Assembly: GCA_016715075.1 (NCBI GenBank)
Contig: JADKBK010000008.1
Span: 62,001 to 126,000, forward strand
Reading direction: 5' to 3'
Source of the DNA: Bacteroidales bacterium
GTDB lineage: Bacteria; Bacteroidota; Bacteroidia; Bacteroidales; VadinHA17
DNA length: 64,000 bases
Both the position numbers and the translations under genes were made by a program. This document shows positions 19,325 through 29,605 of the stretch, in pieces (positions within the stretch are counted from its first letter, which is position 1; every line of letters begins with the position of its first letter). The notes beneath the pieces were generated by a model. That model saw nothing but the letters and a program-made list of their open reading frames with translations. It was not told the origin of the DNA and ran no database searches.

Positions 19325-20560
19325 CTACCTTGATGTCTTCAGGTCATTGAGAAACAGTATTCCCTGGATCATGGCAGGTACAACGCCCCCGCCATGGTCA
19401 GCACCAGGTATAATTACCTTTGAGCATAAATCAGGAGATGTTCCTGCCTCAATCATCCCGGTGTAGATATCTTCTGTTGAGATTGGATTCACATGAGTGT
19501 CAGCCGACCCGTGTAAAAGCAGGAGAGGCTTATAAGTATGCCAGGCTGCTATACTATTATTACCCAGAGCATTCCTGACAGAAGAATAGGCCGGGTCTGA
19601 TTCAAATCCGGCGAGGAAGCCGGGATTTATTAAATCGGATATCGTGGTTGTAAGCTGATTGTTGATCTGACCTGAAGTCAGAATTCCTGTATACAAGGAA
19701 CTTATTCTCGTAGCATAAGGCTCATTTAAAATATCGGTGACCGGGTTAGTAAACTGGTTATAGGCAGTATACGCATTAACTATATAACCCAGATAAACAG
19801 GCATTGGATATGTGGTGACATTAATCATATCCTGCAAAAGAAGATAGATATTATAAGGCCCAGCCCCGCAGGCGCTTCCGATAAGATCAAATTCACTGCT
19901 GAAATCAGTTTCAAGCGCCTTGTGCAATGCAAGTGTTGCCCATCCACCCTGGGAATAGCCAAGCAGGTAATATTCATTTATTAGATTAATGCCAGGCAAT
20001 TCAGATTCAGCAAGTTCCTTTACGGCTGAGAGATTGTCAACCAGAGATCTTACTGTGGGCTCCTTTACCAGGTAGGGATGCGGTATCGATGCTGAGGTTC
20101 CGAAACCGGGATAATCAGAAATGACTACAATATAACCCAGCGACGCTATAAGCTCGATCATCTGGTAAGAATAATCGGAGGGGAACTGGCTGGGAGCATA
20201 TGCATTTACCGTATTGGTACCGTTCTGGAACGAGAGAACAGGATAATCACCTGGTGTTGCAGGCACACAAACAAGCCCTGAAGCATTAATCTCCTGATTA
20301 TCGACAGTCGTCTTATAAACAATTTTATAAACTGTTACATCACTTGTTATCAGCGGCTTAACAGAAGCAACTTCCGGATTGGCTTCAGATGCGGCATCAA
20401 CAAGTGCGCCTAAATATTCCTTTGTAAGCTGAAGAGCTACCTCTTTTGAAACAAAGTTCCTGTAAACCGGATCTGCTGTCTCCTTAGTACAGGATATAAT
20501 GAAAGAGGAAAAAATCAGGACTAGTGATGCAAGCTTGATAAAGTACCTTTCATTTCTCAT
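19325..20560 (-). CDS. Alpha/beta-hydrolase lipoprotein (secretory lipase-like)
   Basis: Starting at 20560 gives MRNERYFIKLASLVLIFSSFIISC, a clean lipoprotein signal (FIISC); a start further upstream would add residues before it. The 411-residue protein has the alpha/beta-hydrolase nucleophile elbow GYSQGGWATLAL, an Asp-containing LLLHGSADTHVNP and a His in GADHGGG, completing the Ser-Asp-His triad. The segment DYPGFGTS after the oxyanion strand fits the secretory lipase or prolyl-peptidase-like group. Substrate is unknown; an ester or peptide hydrolase in the periplasm or at the cell surface is likely. Confidence 0.82.
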   Translation of the reverse strand: MRNERYFIKLASLVLIFSSFIISCTKETADPVYRNFVSKEVALQLTKEYLGALVDAASEANPEVASVKPLITSDVTVYKIVYKTTVDNQEINASGLVCVPATPGDYPVLSFQNGTNTVNAYAPSQFPSDYSYQMIELIASLGYIVVISDYPGFGTSASIPHPYLVKEPTVRSLVDNLSAVKELAESELPGINLINEYYLLGYSQGGWATLALHKALETDFSSEFDLIGSACGAGPYNIYLLLQDMINVTTYPMPVYLGYIVNAYTAYNQFTNPVTDILNEPYATRISSLYTGILTSGQINNQLTTTISDLINPGFLAGFESDPAYSSVRNALGNNSIAAWHTYKPLLLLHGSADTHVNPISTEDIYTGMIEAGTSPDLCSKVIIPGADHGGGVVPAMIQGILFLNDLKTSR

Positions 20561-20681
20561 GACAATATTTTTAATGATTAACAATTTGGCAGTTAATCCT
20601 ATCAGATAAAGATGGTGCAAATATAACCTTTCTGCGCTGAATATAAATCAGACTATCCTTCAATATTGGAGCAGCCACTAA

Positions 20682-20712
20682 TTTTCCGGGTGACATTCTT
20701 TTCCTATATTTG
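20682..20712 (+). promoter_or_regulatory. Promoter of the ABC-F gene
   Basis: TTTT (20682-20685), a 19-bp spacer, and TATATTTG (20705-20712) fit the Bacteroidota consensus with one -33 mismatch. Predicted start is near 20719, about 38 nt before the ATG at 20757. Confidence 0.6.
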
Positions 20713-20756
20713 CAGTCGTTTATTTTGGTCTCATTGCTACCATATTATTTTGATCT

Positions 20757-22721
20757 ATGGTTTCTGTTCAGAATATTTCAGTTTCATTCGGAAGTTTTGA
20801 CTTGTTGACAGATATCTCCTTTCTGATAAATGAGCAGGACAGGATAGGTCTTGCCGGTAAGAACGGTGCAGGAAAATCAACACTGATGAAAATCATTGCC
20901 GGACTTCAGCCTGCCACATCAGGTCTGGTGGATATGTCAAAGGATATAACACTTGGCTATCTGCCTCAGCAGATGAAGGTTGATGACACCACAACAGTTC
21001 TTAATGAAACAGTTACAGCTTTCTCTGAACTTATTGGACTCTCCGAAGAGATTGAATTCTGCTCAACGGAAATTGCACGTCGGGAAGATTATGAATCTGT
21101 TGAGTATTTAAGGTTATGTGATCATCTGACTGTTGTGGAAGAGAGATACAGGATGATGGGCGGTGCAAATTACATGGCTGAAGCTGAACAGACACTTTTC
21201 GGACTTGGATTTGAGAGGAAGGACTTTGACAGGCCCACCAGGGACCTTAGCGGTGGATGGAGAATGCGTGTAGAACTGGCAAAGATACTTTTAAAAAAGC
21301 CTTCCCTTCTCCTTCTGGATGAGCCAACCAACCACCTTGACATTGAATCAATTCAGTGGCTTGAATCATTCCTTTCTGCATATTACGGAGCAGTGCTGAT
21401 GGTTTCTCACGACCGGGCTTTTCTGGATAATGTGACTAAAAGGACAATTGAGATCTCACTTGGCAGGATATATGATTACAAGGCCTCATGGTCGAAATAC
21501 CTCGTTCTGAGGGCTGAAAGACGTGAGCAGCAGCTGGCAGCATACAGGAATCAGCAGAAGATGATTGAGGATACTGAGAAGTTCATCGAACGTTTCAGAT
21601 ACAAAGCCACCAAGGCTGTTCAGGTGCAGTCAAAGATCAAGCAGCTTGACAAAGTTGACAGACTTGAAGTTGATGAGGAGGACAGCAGTTCAATTCACCT
21701 AAGGTTTCCTCCTGCCCCGCGGTCGGGGACGGTTGTGTTCGAAGCGGAGGAGCTCTCAAAAAGTTACGGATCACTTAACGTTCTCAATAAAGTCAACTTC
21801 AAAATATCAAGAGGCGAAAAAGTGGCATTTGTCGGCCGTAACGGGGAAGGAAAGACAACCTTCTCAAAGATCCTGATAGGGCAGATTGATTATACCGGCA
21901 TACTGAAAACCGGGCATAATGTCAAAATAGGTTATTTTGCCCAGAACCAGGATGAGCTGCTGGATGAGAACATCACAGTACTTCAGACTATAGATAATAT
22001 TGCCAAGGGAGATATAAGGTCGAAGATCAGGGATATGCTGGGCGCCTTCCTTTTCCGAGGGGATGATGTTGAGAAGAAGGTTAAGGTTCTCTCGGGAGGA
22101 GAGCGGTCAAGGCTTGCACTTGTGAAACTTCTCCTGGAACCAACCAACCTTCTTGTTTTGGATGAGCCAACAAATCACCTGGATATGCGTTCAAAAGATA
22201 TCCTGAAAAAAGCACTTATAAAATTTGATGGCACGCTAATTGTGGTTTCTCATGACAGGGATTTTCTTGATGGTATAGTTGGAAAAGTTTTTGAATTCAG
22301 GCATAACAGGATTAAAGAGACTATCGGAGGAATATATGATTTCCTGAGAAAGAAAAAGATAGAGAACCTGAAAGATATCGAGAGAAAGGAAAAAATCAGG
22401 AATGATCCCGCACAGGTCTCAGTTTCATCCAATAAACTGAGATATCTTGAGAAGAAAGAGTATGAAAAGGCATTAAGAAAACTAAGGAAAAACCTTGAGG
22501 AATCAGAGACCCTGATTGAGAAGCTTGAAGCAGAGATACAGGCCGTTGACAAGACCTTTATGGAGCCCGGTAACTACTCTTCGGATCACGAAGCCAATTA
22601 TGAAAAATACAGGGAACTGAAGGAACAGCTGAACGAAGAGATGAACAGGTGGACTGAACTAAGCCAGGAAGTTGAGGAGTTTCTACAAAAAACAGACAGG
22701 GATGGAATTGATGCAGTTTGA
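20757..22721 (+). CDS. ABC-F family ribosome-associated ATPase
   Basis: A 654-residue soluble protein with two ABC domains and no membrane segments. Walker A motifs are GKNGAGKSTLMK and GRNGEGKTTFSK, signatures LSGGWRMRVELA and LSGGERSRLALV, and Walker B plus switch LLLDEPTNHLDIES and LVLDEPTNHLDMRS. The interdomain linker (residues about 240-300) is helical and basic, and a C-terminal coiled coil of about 90 residues is present. ABC-F proteins bind the ribosomal E site and relieve stalling. The closest type is the Uup/YdiF group, but I do not assign a subfamily. It overlaps the next gene by 11 bp, so they are translationally linked. Confidence 0.9.
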   Translation: MVSVQNISVSFGSFDLLTDISFLINEQDRIGLAGKNGAGKSTLMKIIAGLQPATSGLVDMSKDITLGYLPQQMKVDDTTTVLNETVTAFSELIGLSEEIEFCSTEIARREDYESVEYLRLCDHLTVVEERYRMMGGANYMAEAEQTLFGLGFERKDFDRPTRDLSGGWRMRVELAKILLKKPSLLLLDEPTNHLDIESIQWLESFLSAYYGAVLMVSHDRAFLDNVTKRTIEISLGRIYDYKASWSKYLVLRAERREQQLAAYRNQQKMIEDTEKFIERFRYKATKAVQVQSKIKQLDKVDRLEVDEEDSSSIHLRFPPAPRSGTVVFEAEELSKSYGSLNVLNKVNFKISRGEKVAFVGRNGEGKTTFSKILIGQIDYTGILKTGHNVKIGYFAQNQDELLDENITVLQTIDNIAKGDIRSKIRDMLGAFLFRGDDVEKKVKVLSGGERSRLALVKLLLEPTNLLVLDEPTNHLDMRSKDILKKALIKFDGTLIVVSHDRDFLDGIVGKVFEFRHNRIKETIGGIYDFLRKKKIENLKDIERKEKIRNDPAQVSVSSNKLRYLEKKEYEKALRKLRKNLEESETLIEKLEAEIQAVDKTFMEPGNYSSDHEANYEKYRELKEQLNEEMNRWTELSQEVEEFLQKTDRDGIDAV

Positions 22722-23463
22722 GAAAGAGTACAGGGTACATGTATATGAAACCGGACCTGACGGGAGGCTCAGCCTGTATTCACTTTTCAACTATCTGCAG
22801 GATATTGCCTCTGATCATGCTATCAGACTTGGTTTCGGTAGGGATGACCTGATGAGGCAGAACCGCTTCTGGGTCCTTTCCAGAATCTATGCAGAAATAG
22901 CTGTAATGCCAAAATGGGAAGATTCGATAATTGTGAAGACCTGGCCAAACGGCACCGACAGACTATTTGCTCTCAGGAACTTTGACCTGGCTTTTCCTGA
23001 CGGTACTCAAATAGCATCAGCAACATCTTCATGGCTTATCCTCGACAGGAATACACGGAAAGTCCAAAGACCCGACAATATCCTGTCAGAATTCTATTCC
23101 GATCTCCATCCGAACCAAAGTCCAATCAGATATGCATCAAAGCTTGAACCTTCTGACGGGGAGACCAAAACATCACTTGAATACAGGATAAAAGTAAGTG
23201 ACCTGGATTTAAATCTCCATGTCAACAACGTTAAATATCTGACATGGGTAACCGATAGCTATAATCTTGATTTTGCTATGAAAAATGTTCCCATGTCTGC
23301 TGAAATAAACTATCTTGCAGAATCTCAGATTGACGAAGATGTTGTCATAATAACATCGGCAGAGAAGGTACATGGGTCTGTTTACAGCCATTCAATCTTC
23401 AGAAAAGGCGATAATAAGGAACTTTGCAGGATAAGAATTGAATGGAACGAGATTAACAATTAA
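22711..23463 (+). CDS. Acyl-[acyl-carrier-protein] thioesterase (FatA-like)
   Basis: A protein of about 250 residues with two hotdog folds. The N-terminal hotdog has SLFNYLQDIASDHAIRLGFG and FWVLSRIYAEI. The second has the active-site region DLDLNLHVNNVKYLTWVTDS, where Asn and His (NxH) match the plant-type FatA/bacterial thioesterase site. It should release free fatty acids from acyl-ACP. The start at 22711 (MQFEKEYRVHVYETG) is chosen because family members begin with a similar strand; ATG at 22702 is an alternative. It overlaps the ABC-F stop codon. Confidence 0.87.
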   Translation: MQFEKEYRVHVYETGPDGRLSLYSLFNYLQDIASDHAIRLGFGRDDLMRQNRFWVLSRIYAEIAVMPKWEDSIIVKTWPNGTDRLFALRNFDLAFPDGTQIASATSSWLILDRNTRKVQRPDNILSEFYSDLHPNQSPIRYASKLEPSDGETKTSLEYRIKVSDLDLNLHVNNVKYLTWVTDSYNLDFAMKNVPMSAEINYLAESQIDEDVVIITSAEKVHGSVYSHSIFRKGDNKELCRIRIEWNEINN

Positions 23464-23482
23464 TAAGTTAAGTTTTTTGGGG

Positions 23483-24819
23483 ATGAAGAATAGTATTACC
23501 ACCGGAACCTCCTGTTTCATTTTTTCAGTTTTCCTGTCAGCCATAGTTTTCAATTCATGCAGAACTACGAAGCCGGCTGTTGACTCCAAAGATCTCTCCT
23601 ACCTTTATAATCCAACAAAAACTCATTTAACCCCCGGTATAATGTATTCAATCAGACCGACGATGTGTCGGTCCTGTCAGTTAAGTTTTTTGCGAGCGAT
23701 CTGTTCTTTTCCGAGGCAAATCCTCAGGGAGTTCCTACAGCACAGATACTCTTCAATATTAAACTTTATAATACAAGCCTGGGCAGGCAGCTGACTGACA
23801 CTGCGGTTTATAACGTCAGTATCGTTAAGGAGAAAGACAGACCTGAATATGTTTACGACATTCCCCTTAAAGTTGAGACAGGCAATGACTATACCATCGA
23901 GATAAAACTCCTGGACAGACTCCGGTTAACAGTTGTCCAGGCATTTGTTCCCTTCAATACTCTTTCAACAAATAACAGGTACAACTTTAAAGTAGTCAGC
24001 CACTTTGACAAAAATGAACTTTTCAATCCTGTTCTGAAAGTTAATGAATATGTCAATCTGATATATTCAAAAGGCCATATCGACAGCCTGTTCATTTCAT
24101 ATTTCAAACCGTTCAAGGAGGTACCTGATCCGCCATCAATGATACTTCCGGAAAAACTTCTCGACTATGAACCCGACAAGGTTGTTGGCTTGCATTATTC
24201 AGATACCCTGCCTATGATGTTCCCCAGGGAAGGAATTTACCATTGCACGGTCGGAAGGGATATCAAAGAGGGTTTTACATTTTTTAATATGGGGACCACG
24301 TATCCCGCCATGAGAACTCCGGATGTGATGATCGAACCACTGGCCTATCTTGCTACTGCCGATGAAATGGATTCATTAAGACTCGCAGTAAGGCAAAAGA
24401 TGGCACTCGATCAATTCTGGATAAAAATGGCAGGGAATGTTGACAAAGCCAGGGAACTTATAAGAATCTATTATACCAGGGTGCTGTACTCTGATTTCTA
24501 TTTTACCTCCTTTAAAGAGGGCTGGAGAAGTGAAAGAGGCATGATCTATGTGATCTATGGCCCGCCTGATAAGGTATACAGAACCATCGACGGGGAAAAC
24601 TGGGGTTACAGGAAACCGGTTATCAAATCCTCCTGGGGAGGAAGATACAGCGTTAAAGAAGATTATCTCTTCTTTAACTTCAGGAAAAGAGACAATCTCT
24701 ATTCCGATAATGATTATTACCTGAGCCGTAATGAGACACTTGTAACATACTGGGATAAGGCAATTTTAAGCTGGAGAAAGGGAGTTGTATTCCGTCTTGA
24801 TAATCCGGAAGGTTTCTAG
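23483..24819 (+). CDS. GWxTD domain protein (frameshifted)
   Basis: The start at 23483 gives a lipoprotein-like signal ending in VFNSC. Around 23631-23635 the frame breaks at a C5 run; one more C would give THLTPRYNVFNQTDDVSVLSVKFF and restore one protein of about 445 residues. The C-terminal third has the defining motif FKEGWRSERGMIYVIYGPPD (residues about 345-365). GWxTD proteins are common exported Bacteroidota proteins of unknown role. It ends 20 bp before rlmB and likely shares its transcript. Confidence 0.8.
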
Positions 24820-24839
24820 ATTTAAATTTTATGTAACGG

Positions 24840-25595
24840 ATGGAAAAAGAGAAAGATTGCATTTTTGGATTGAGACCGGTCATTGAAGCCATTAAGGCCG
24901 GAAAGCAGATTGACAGATTACTTATCAGGCAGGGACTGCAGGGTACTCTCTATCATGAACTGATGACACTGGTAAAAGGCAATAATGTTGTTTATCAGAT
25001 AGTACCGGTTGAGCGGATTGAACTTGTGACAAGGAAAAACCACCAGGGTGTACTGGCCTGGCTATCAGTCATTGAATATCAGTATATTGCGAACCTTTTA
25101 CCAATGATCTATGAAAAGGGTGAAGATCCTTTCATCATTGCCCTTGACGGAGTGTCTGACGTGAGGAATTTCGGAGCAGTGGTCCGCACGGCAGAATGCC
25201 TCGGAGCTCATGCAATAATTATCCCTGAAAAAGGATCTGCCAGGATTACGGCTGATGCTGTGAAAACATCTGCAGGAGCATTGCATTCATTCCCTGTGTG
25301 CAGGGAAAAGAGTATTGTAAGAGCCATTGAATATCTAAAGGAATCGGGACTGAACGTAATATGTGCCACTGAGAAATCAGGGGTACTTGCATCAGAGACG
25401 GCTCTCAGTGGGCCCATTGTTCTGATTCTTGGCTCAGAAGACAAAGGTATCAGCCGGGAACTCATTTCACTCTCTGACAATCAGGTTAAAATCCCAATGT
25501 CAGGAACTATTGAATCTCTTAATGTCTCGGTCTCTGCAGGTATTCTTATTTACGAGATAATAAGGCAGCGCGGGCTGGTAAGTGGTAATCGGTAA
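24840..25595 (+). CDS. rlmB: 23S rRNA (guanosine-2251-2'-O)-methyltransferase RlmB
   Basis: A 251-residue SPOUT methyltransferase of the TrmH family. The N-terminal substrate-binding domain (IFGLRPVIEAIKAGKQIDRLLI) is typical of RlmB. The knot-forming motifs are DGVSDVRNFGAVVRTAECLGA, LILGSEDKGISRELI and IPMSGTIESLNVSVSAGI. It methylates the 2'-OH of G2251 in the P loop of 23S rRNA. It ends next to a heptamer repeat array that separates it from the convergent transaldolase-family gene. Confidence 0.9.
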   Translation: MEKEKDCIFGLRPVIEAIKAGKQIDRLLIRQGLQGTLYHELMTLVKGNNVVYQIVPVERIELVTRKNHQGVLAWLSVIEYQYIANLLPMIYEKGEDPFIIALDGVSDVRNFGAVVRTAECLGAHAIIIPEKGSARITADAVKTSAGALHSFPVCREKSIVRAIEYLKESGLNVICATEKSGVLASETALSGPIVLILGSEDKGISRELISLSDNQVKIPMSGTIESLNVSVSAGILIYEIIRQRGLVSGNR

Positions 25596-25709
25596 TCGGT
25601 AATCGGTTATCGGTTATCAGTAATCGGTAAGGAACATAGAGCTTTAAATTTACCGAACACCGAACACCGAATACCGAATACCGGATACCGGATACTGAAT
25701 CCCGAATAC
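25584..25709. repeat. Convergent heptamer tandem arrays (imperfect hairpin)
   Basis: Six to seven copies of GGTAATC-type heptamers (25584-25632) are followed, after a 20-bp AT-rich spacer, by about eight CCGAATA-type heptamers (25653-25709: two CCGAACA, two CCGAATA, two CCGGATA, one CTGAATC, one CCGAATA). The second unit is nearly the reverse complement of the first, so the whole could fold into a long imperfect hairpin. It covers the stop of rlmB and ends just before the stop of the opposing gene, a position suited to bidirectional termination. The arrays have no spacers and are not CRISPR. Confidence 0.8.
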
Positions 25710-25713
25710 CAAA

Positions 25714-26931
25714 TTATTCAATAATATTTCTGATCCTGTCGTCAAGCATTTTCTGATCTGCTGTAAAAGAAGCCAGCCCTGCCAGGGTAAGTAATGTATC
25801 GGGTGCGATCTTCCCTTCACTTATCTTCTTCTCCCATCTTGAATGGACAGGTATTTTGCCGTCGGAAGCAATAAAACCTTTTTCCTCTTTTGTCAGGAAT
25901 GGAAACATATCCTCACACCCTTCTTCATGAGCGATATGAATGAGTTCAGCGCCCGAAGAGGGAATTTTGGCTGCAAGCCTGTCTGCAAGGTTTAGCACAT
26001 TATTGCTAACCTCCCAGAATTTCTCAATAGCCGCACCATTGGCAGCATCATAGAGATTCACCTCATAATTTTCATGTGTATGGGAGGTAAAATTTCCGCT
26101 TAACTCCTTGTGACCTGCTGCCGCTACCTTTGGAGGCATTGTGAAGACATCAGTACCGGCAAGCGACTCCAGCTGACCGTGATTCCTCAAACTGGCTGCT
26201 ATGAGCTTTGTCTGCCATGGATTGTCAGCAGAAAGACCGGTAACCCAGTTTTGCGATGCTATAACAGCTTTCTCTCCTGCCCCTGAACCATCTCCAAGTT
26301 TATTGTTTATGAGATAGGCTCCTATACGGCCCAGGAATACATTCAGATAATCAGGTCTGGCAATTTTTGTGACCAGTACATTTTCACGTGCACTGAATTC
26401 GAGTGTGAAATTAATCCTTACTCCCGAATCCTTCAGGAGCCTGGCTCCTATCAATCCTTCAGCAGTATAAGGTACCTTTACAATAAACTGCTCAGGACAT
26501 ATTTCATGCAAACGCCTTCCATAATACTGTATAGCCTTAATGTCATGGGCTGTATCGGTATGCAGCTCAACGCTGACCAATCCTCCGAACTTTGAAGCCA
26601 GTCTCAGACCATGACGTGCATTCAGTATAAACGCAATCTCCTTCACTCTCTCTTCCTGGGGCAGGTCTCGCACAATACTTTTTGCTTCAGAGATAAAAAT
26701 GTCATAAATTCCTTTCTGTATCTCATTATTAAGAAGGGTATTATTTGTAGTCAGGGCGCTCATCTCTGCCGACCAGTTAGCCTCTGCCTCTTCCATATCT
26801 CCGGTATCAAGCCAGAGCTCTGTTCCTGCATTGACAAGTGATTCCCAGAATGGGTCCTTTTTGCCGGTAACATGCTTTTCATTTATGTTCTTCCAGACAA
26901 AGTCGCTTATTCTAGTGTTCAGGTCAGCCAT
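25714..26931 (-). CDS. Transaldolase-family protein
   Basis: A 405-residue (beta/alpha)8-barrel protein. The transaldolase region has ELWLDTGDMEEAEA, LTTNNTLLNNEIQKG, SVELHTDTA, and the Schiff-base lysine context FIVKVPYTAEGLIGARLL, followed by GVRINFTLEFS and GRIGAYL. It is longer than classical TalA/TalB (about 315) or short TalC (about 220), and the first half (TxxTNxTLLNxE) matches a divergent family annotated only as transaldolase-like. Whether it really transfers dihydroxyacetone is not certain; a sugar-phosphate aldolase activity is plausible. Convergent with rlmB. Confidence 0.75.
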   Translation of the reverse strand: MADLNTRISDFVWKNINEKHVTGKKDPFWESLVNAGTELWLDTGDMEEAEANWSAEMSALTTNNTLLNNEIQKGIYDIFISEAKSIVRDLPQEERVKEIAFILNARHGLRLASKFGGLVSVELHTDTAHDIKAIQYYGRRLHEICPEQFIVKVPYTAEGLIGARLLKDSGVRINFTLEFSARENVLVTKIARPDYLNVFLGRIGAYLINNKLGDGSGAGEKAVIASQNWVTGLSADNPWQTKLIAASLRNHGQLESLAGTDVFTMPPKVAAAGHKELSGNFTSHTHENYEVNLYDAANGAAIEKFWEVSNNVLNLADRLAAKIPSSGAELIHIAHEEGCEDMFPFLTKEEKGFIASDGKIPVHSRWEKKISEGKIAPDTLLTLAGLASFTADQKMLDDRIRNIIE

Positions 26932-26960
26932 ATTATTATCTCCTTATATATTTTAATGTT

Positions 26961-28222
26961 TCATTTAGATCTTGAAATGGCAAGCATATCATCTCCGGTT
27001 GGCTGCTGAAATACTTTAAGCCCAAATTCATTGATTATTGCCAGGAGGTGTTCAAATATTTCGGATTGGATATTTTCATAGGGAACCATCTGGTTGTTCA
27101 TGGAAAAACCATAGACCTGAAGAGGCAGACCATTTCCTTCCGGGGGTCTGTGCCTGACAATAAATGGTTGATTTGTGTCAATATACGGATGCTTCCTTAT
27201 ATATGACTCAGCATAAAACCTGAATACTCCCAGGTTTGTCAGTCTTGAAGAATTGAAAAACAGATTCTCATTTCCTGCTGATTCAGGAACCTGCCTGTTA
27301 GCTTCAAATGACAGTATATAATCTTTCAGCGATGGGATCATGAAAAGCTTGTCTCTAAGTTCATTATCCAGAAACCTTATGCTTCTCATGTCGATGAAGA
27401 TCGCCCTTTTTATCTGCCTTACACCTGATTCCTCCATCCCTTTCCAGTTTTGAAAAGAGTCATTCACCAGCGAATATGTGGGCACATTTATTATTGTCTT
27501 ATCGAAATTCTGGATCTTTACATTATTGAGTGTGATATCTATAACAAGGCCATCCACATCTCTTTTCTGTATGGTTATCCAGTCACCTACCCGGAGCATA
27601 TTATCGGCTGAGAGCTGAATACTGGCTACAAGACCAAGAAGTGTATCCTTAAATACCAATATCAGTACTGCAGCCATGGCGCCAAGACCAGCTATAATGG
27701 TGCTTATGTCTTTCCTGAAAATAACAGAGATCACAACAAGTATAGTAACCAGTATAACCAGAATCTTTACCAGCTGTACATAACCCTTTATGTGACGATG
27801 TTGTGCTACAGCCAGAGTATTATAGATCTGATGCCATGCTTCAATAAAAGAGAGAAGCACTATCATCCCGGCAAATACCATATAAATATATGCCATCTTA
27901 TGGATCGCAACAAGCCAAACAGGATAACCTTTTAGGCCCATCCTGCCATGAACCATATAACCAGTGCAGGAGCAAGATGTGACAGACGTGTAAAAACCTT
28001 CTGCTCAAGGAAAATATCATCCCACTGCGAAGTGGTTCTCCGTACAATCCTTGTGACGATAGTGTTGATGAGTAATTTTGCGATAAAATTGGCAACCCAG
28101 CTTAAGATACTGACAATGACCACAAGGGCCAGAGTACTGAGCATTGATGATAAACTATAACTGAGCCCTGCCTGTATAAAAAACTCTTTTATCCATATAG
28201 AGGGATCATTCATGAACCGCAT
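26961..28222 (-). CDS. MscS-family mechanosensitive ion channel (frameshifted)
   Basis: A restored protein of about 420 residues. N-terminal helices (residues about 20-90) lie in one frame and end LVIWFMAG. A lost base at about 27941 (GGATGG where GGAATGG would be in frame) moves MGLKGYPVWLVAIHK into the next frame. The pore-lining and beta domains follow: GAMAAVLILVFKDTLLGLVASIQLS, NMLRVGDWI, and VPTYSLVNDSFQNW. The arrangement resembles the YbdG/YnaI group of medium-size MscS channels that release solutes under osmotic downshift. It lies 30 bp upstream of the transaldolase-family gene, same strand. Confidence 0.85.
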
Positions 28223-28324
28223 ATCCGTACTATTAAATTATTTGTCGCAAAAGTAACTAATTTATTAATCGGAATTATTGAAAATTTCTAGCTTTACAAG
28301 AGTCAACCATTTATTAAATTCCTA

Positions 28325-29599
28325 ATGAAGACAAACATTTTATCCATTTTATTGTTCATTTCTGTTTCGGTGGCAGGGCAGGTAAAATTCGATCAGTATT
28401 TTAATGACAAGGTTTTAAGATTTGATTTTATGTTTTCAGGAAATAACCGCATGACCACGGTTTATGGTGTTGGAATGAAAGAGGAACCCTTCTGGGCCGG
28501 ATCAAATACAAACCTTATTGATCCTTTGGGATATGGTAATTTCAGGTATGAAGTTTTTGATGAGGCATCAGGTTTGCTCATCTATTCCAGGGGGTTTAGT
28601 TCGCTTTACCAGGAATGGCAGACGACAACTGAAGCCAGAACCATTTCAAGATGTTTTTATGAGGTTGCCACAATGCCATTTCCGAAAAACAGGATTAAGC
28701 TTGTGATCAGCGAAAGAAAAAAAGACGGCTCATTTTCAGAACTCTACGAGACAAAAATAGATCCTGCTGATTATTTTATCAGAAGGGAGAAACCGCATGA
28801 GGTTAGCACCTCTGAGATTTACAGGGGAGGCGACCCCTCAAAATCGGTCGACATTGCATTTATTGCCGAGGGTTATAAGGCTGATGAAATGGAAAAATTT
28901 CATGCAGACGTACAAAGGCTGTCAAATGCGCTTTTTGCGGAGAAACCATTTACAGATTATAGGAAGAGGTTCAATATCTGGGCCGTTGATGCTGTTTCTC
29001 AGGATTCCGGGACTGATGTGCCGGGAGAAGGAATATATGTCAATACCGTATTGAATTCAAGTTTCTACACTTTTGATCTCGACCGTTATCTGACCACCCA
29101 GGATATTAAAGCAGTAAATGATTACGCTGCTGCCGTTCCACATGATGCAATAATTGTTCTGATAAACAGCACAAGGTACGGAGGAGGCGGTGTTTACAAC
29201 TATTACAGTGGAACAACTGCAGGGAATATATTGTCCCAGAAGGTATTTATTCATGAATTCGGACATGGATTTGCAGGACTGGCGGATGAATATTATTCTT
29301 CATCAGTTGCATATGATGAGTTCTATCCGCTGGATGCTGAGCCGTGGGAACCCAATATTACAACCATGATTGATTTCCCTTCAAAATGGAAAAAAGATCT
29401 TGCACCAGGAATTCCTGTTCCTACTCCGGCCGAGGAAAAATACATGAATGTAACGGGAGTATTTGAAGGGGGCGGATATTCCGCAAAAGGGATCTTCCGT
29501 CCTGAAATTGATTGCCGGATGAAAAGCAACGGAGAGAAGGGATATTGTTCTGTTTGCAGGAATGCAATTAAAGATATGATAGAGTACTACATTAAGTAG
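28325..29599 (+). CDS. M64 family (IgA peptidase-like) metallopeptidase
   Basis: A 424-residue secreted protein with a signal peptide (residues 1-18). The zinc motif is FIHEFGHGFAGLADEYY (HExxHxxGxxD, residues about 310-325), the hallmark of M64. Upstream sequence VDIAFIAEGY and DVPGEGIYVNTVLNSSF is also typical of the family, and CRMKSNGEKGYCSVCRNAI after the site carries the conserved cysteines. The prototype cleaves human IgA; the substrate here is unknown and likely not IgA. No type IX C-terminal sorting domain is seen. Single gene. Confidence 0.88.
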   Translation: MKTNILSILLFISVSVAGQVKFDQYFNDKVLRFDFMFSGNNRMTTVYGVGMKEEPFWAGSNTNLIDPLGYGNFRYEVFDEASGLLIYSRGFSSLYQEWQTTTEARTISRCFYEVATMPFPKNRIKLVISERKKDGSFSELYETKIDPADYFIRREKPHEVSTSEIYRGGDPSKSVDIAFIAEGYKADEMEKFHADVQRLSNALFAEKPFTDYRKRFNIWAVDAVSQDSGTDVPGEGIYVNTVLNSSFYTFDLDRYLTTQDIKAVNDYAAAVPHDAIIVLINSTRYGGGGVYNYYSGTTAGNILSQKVFIHEFGHGFAGLADEYYSSSVAYDEFYPLDAEPWEPNITTMIDFPSKWKKDLAPGIPVPTPAEEKYMNVTGVFEGGGYSAKGIFRPEIDCRMKSNGEKGYCSVCRNAIKDMIEYYIK

Positions 29600-29605
29600 T
29601 ATTAT

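Noticed and set aside
28325..29599. IgA-specific protease of a pathogen
   Set aside because: The M64 fold is clear, but family members occur widely in environmental bacteria and nothing in the window points to a host-associated lifestyle.
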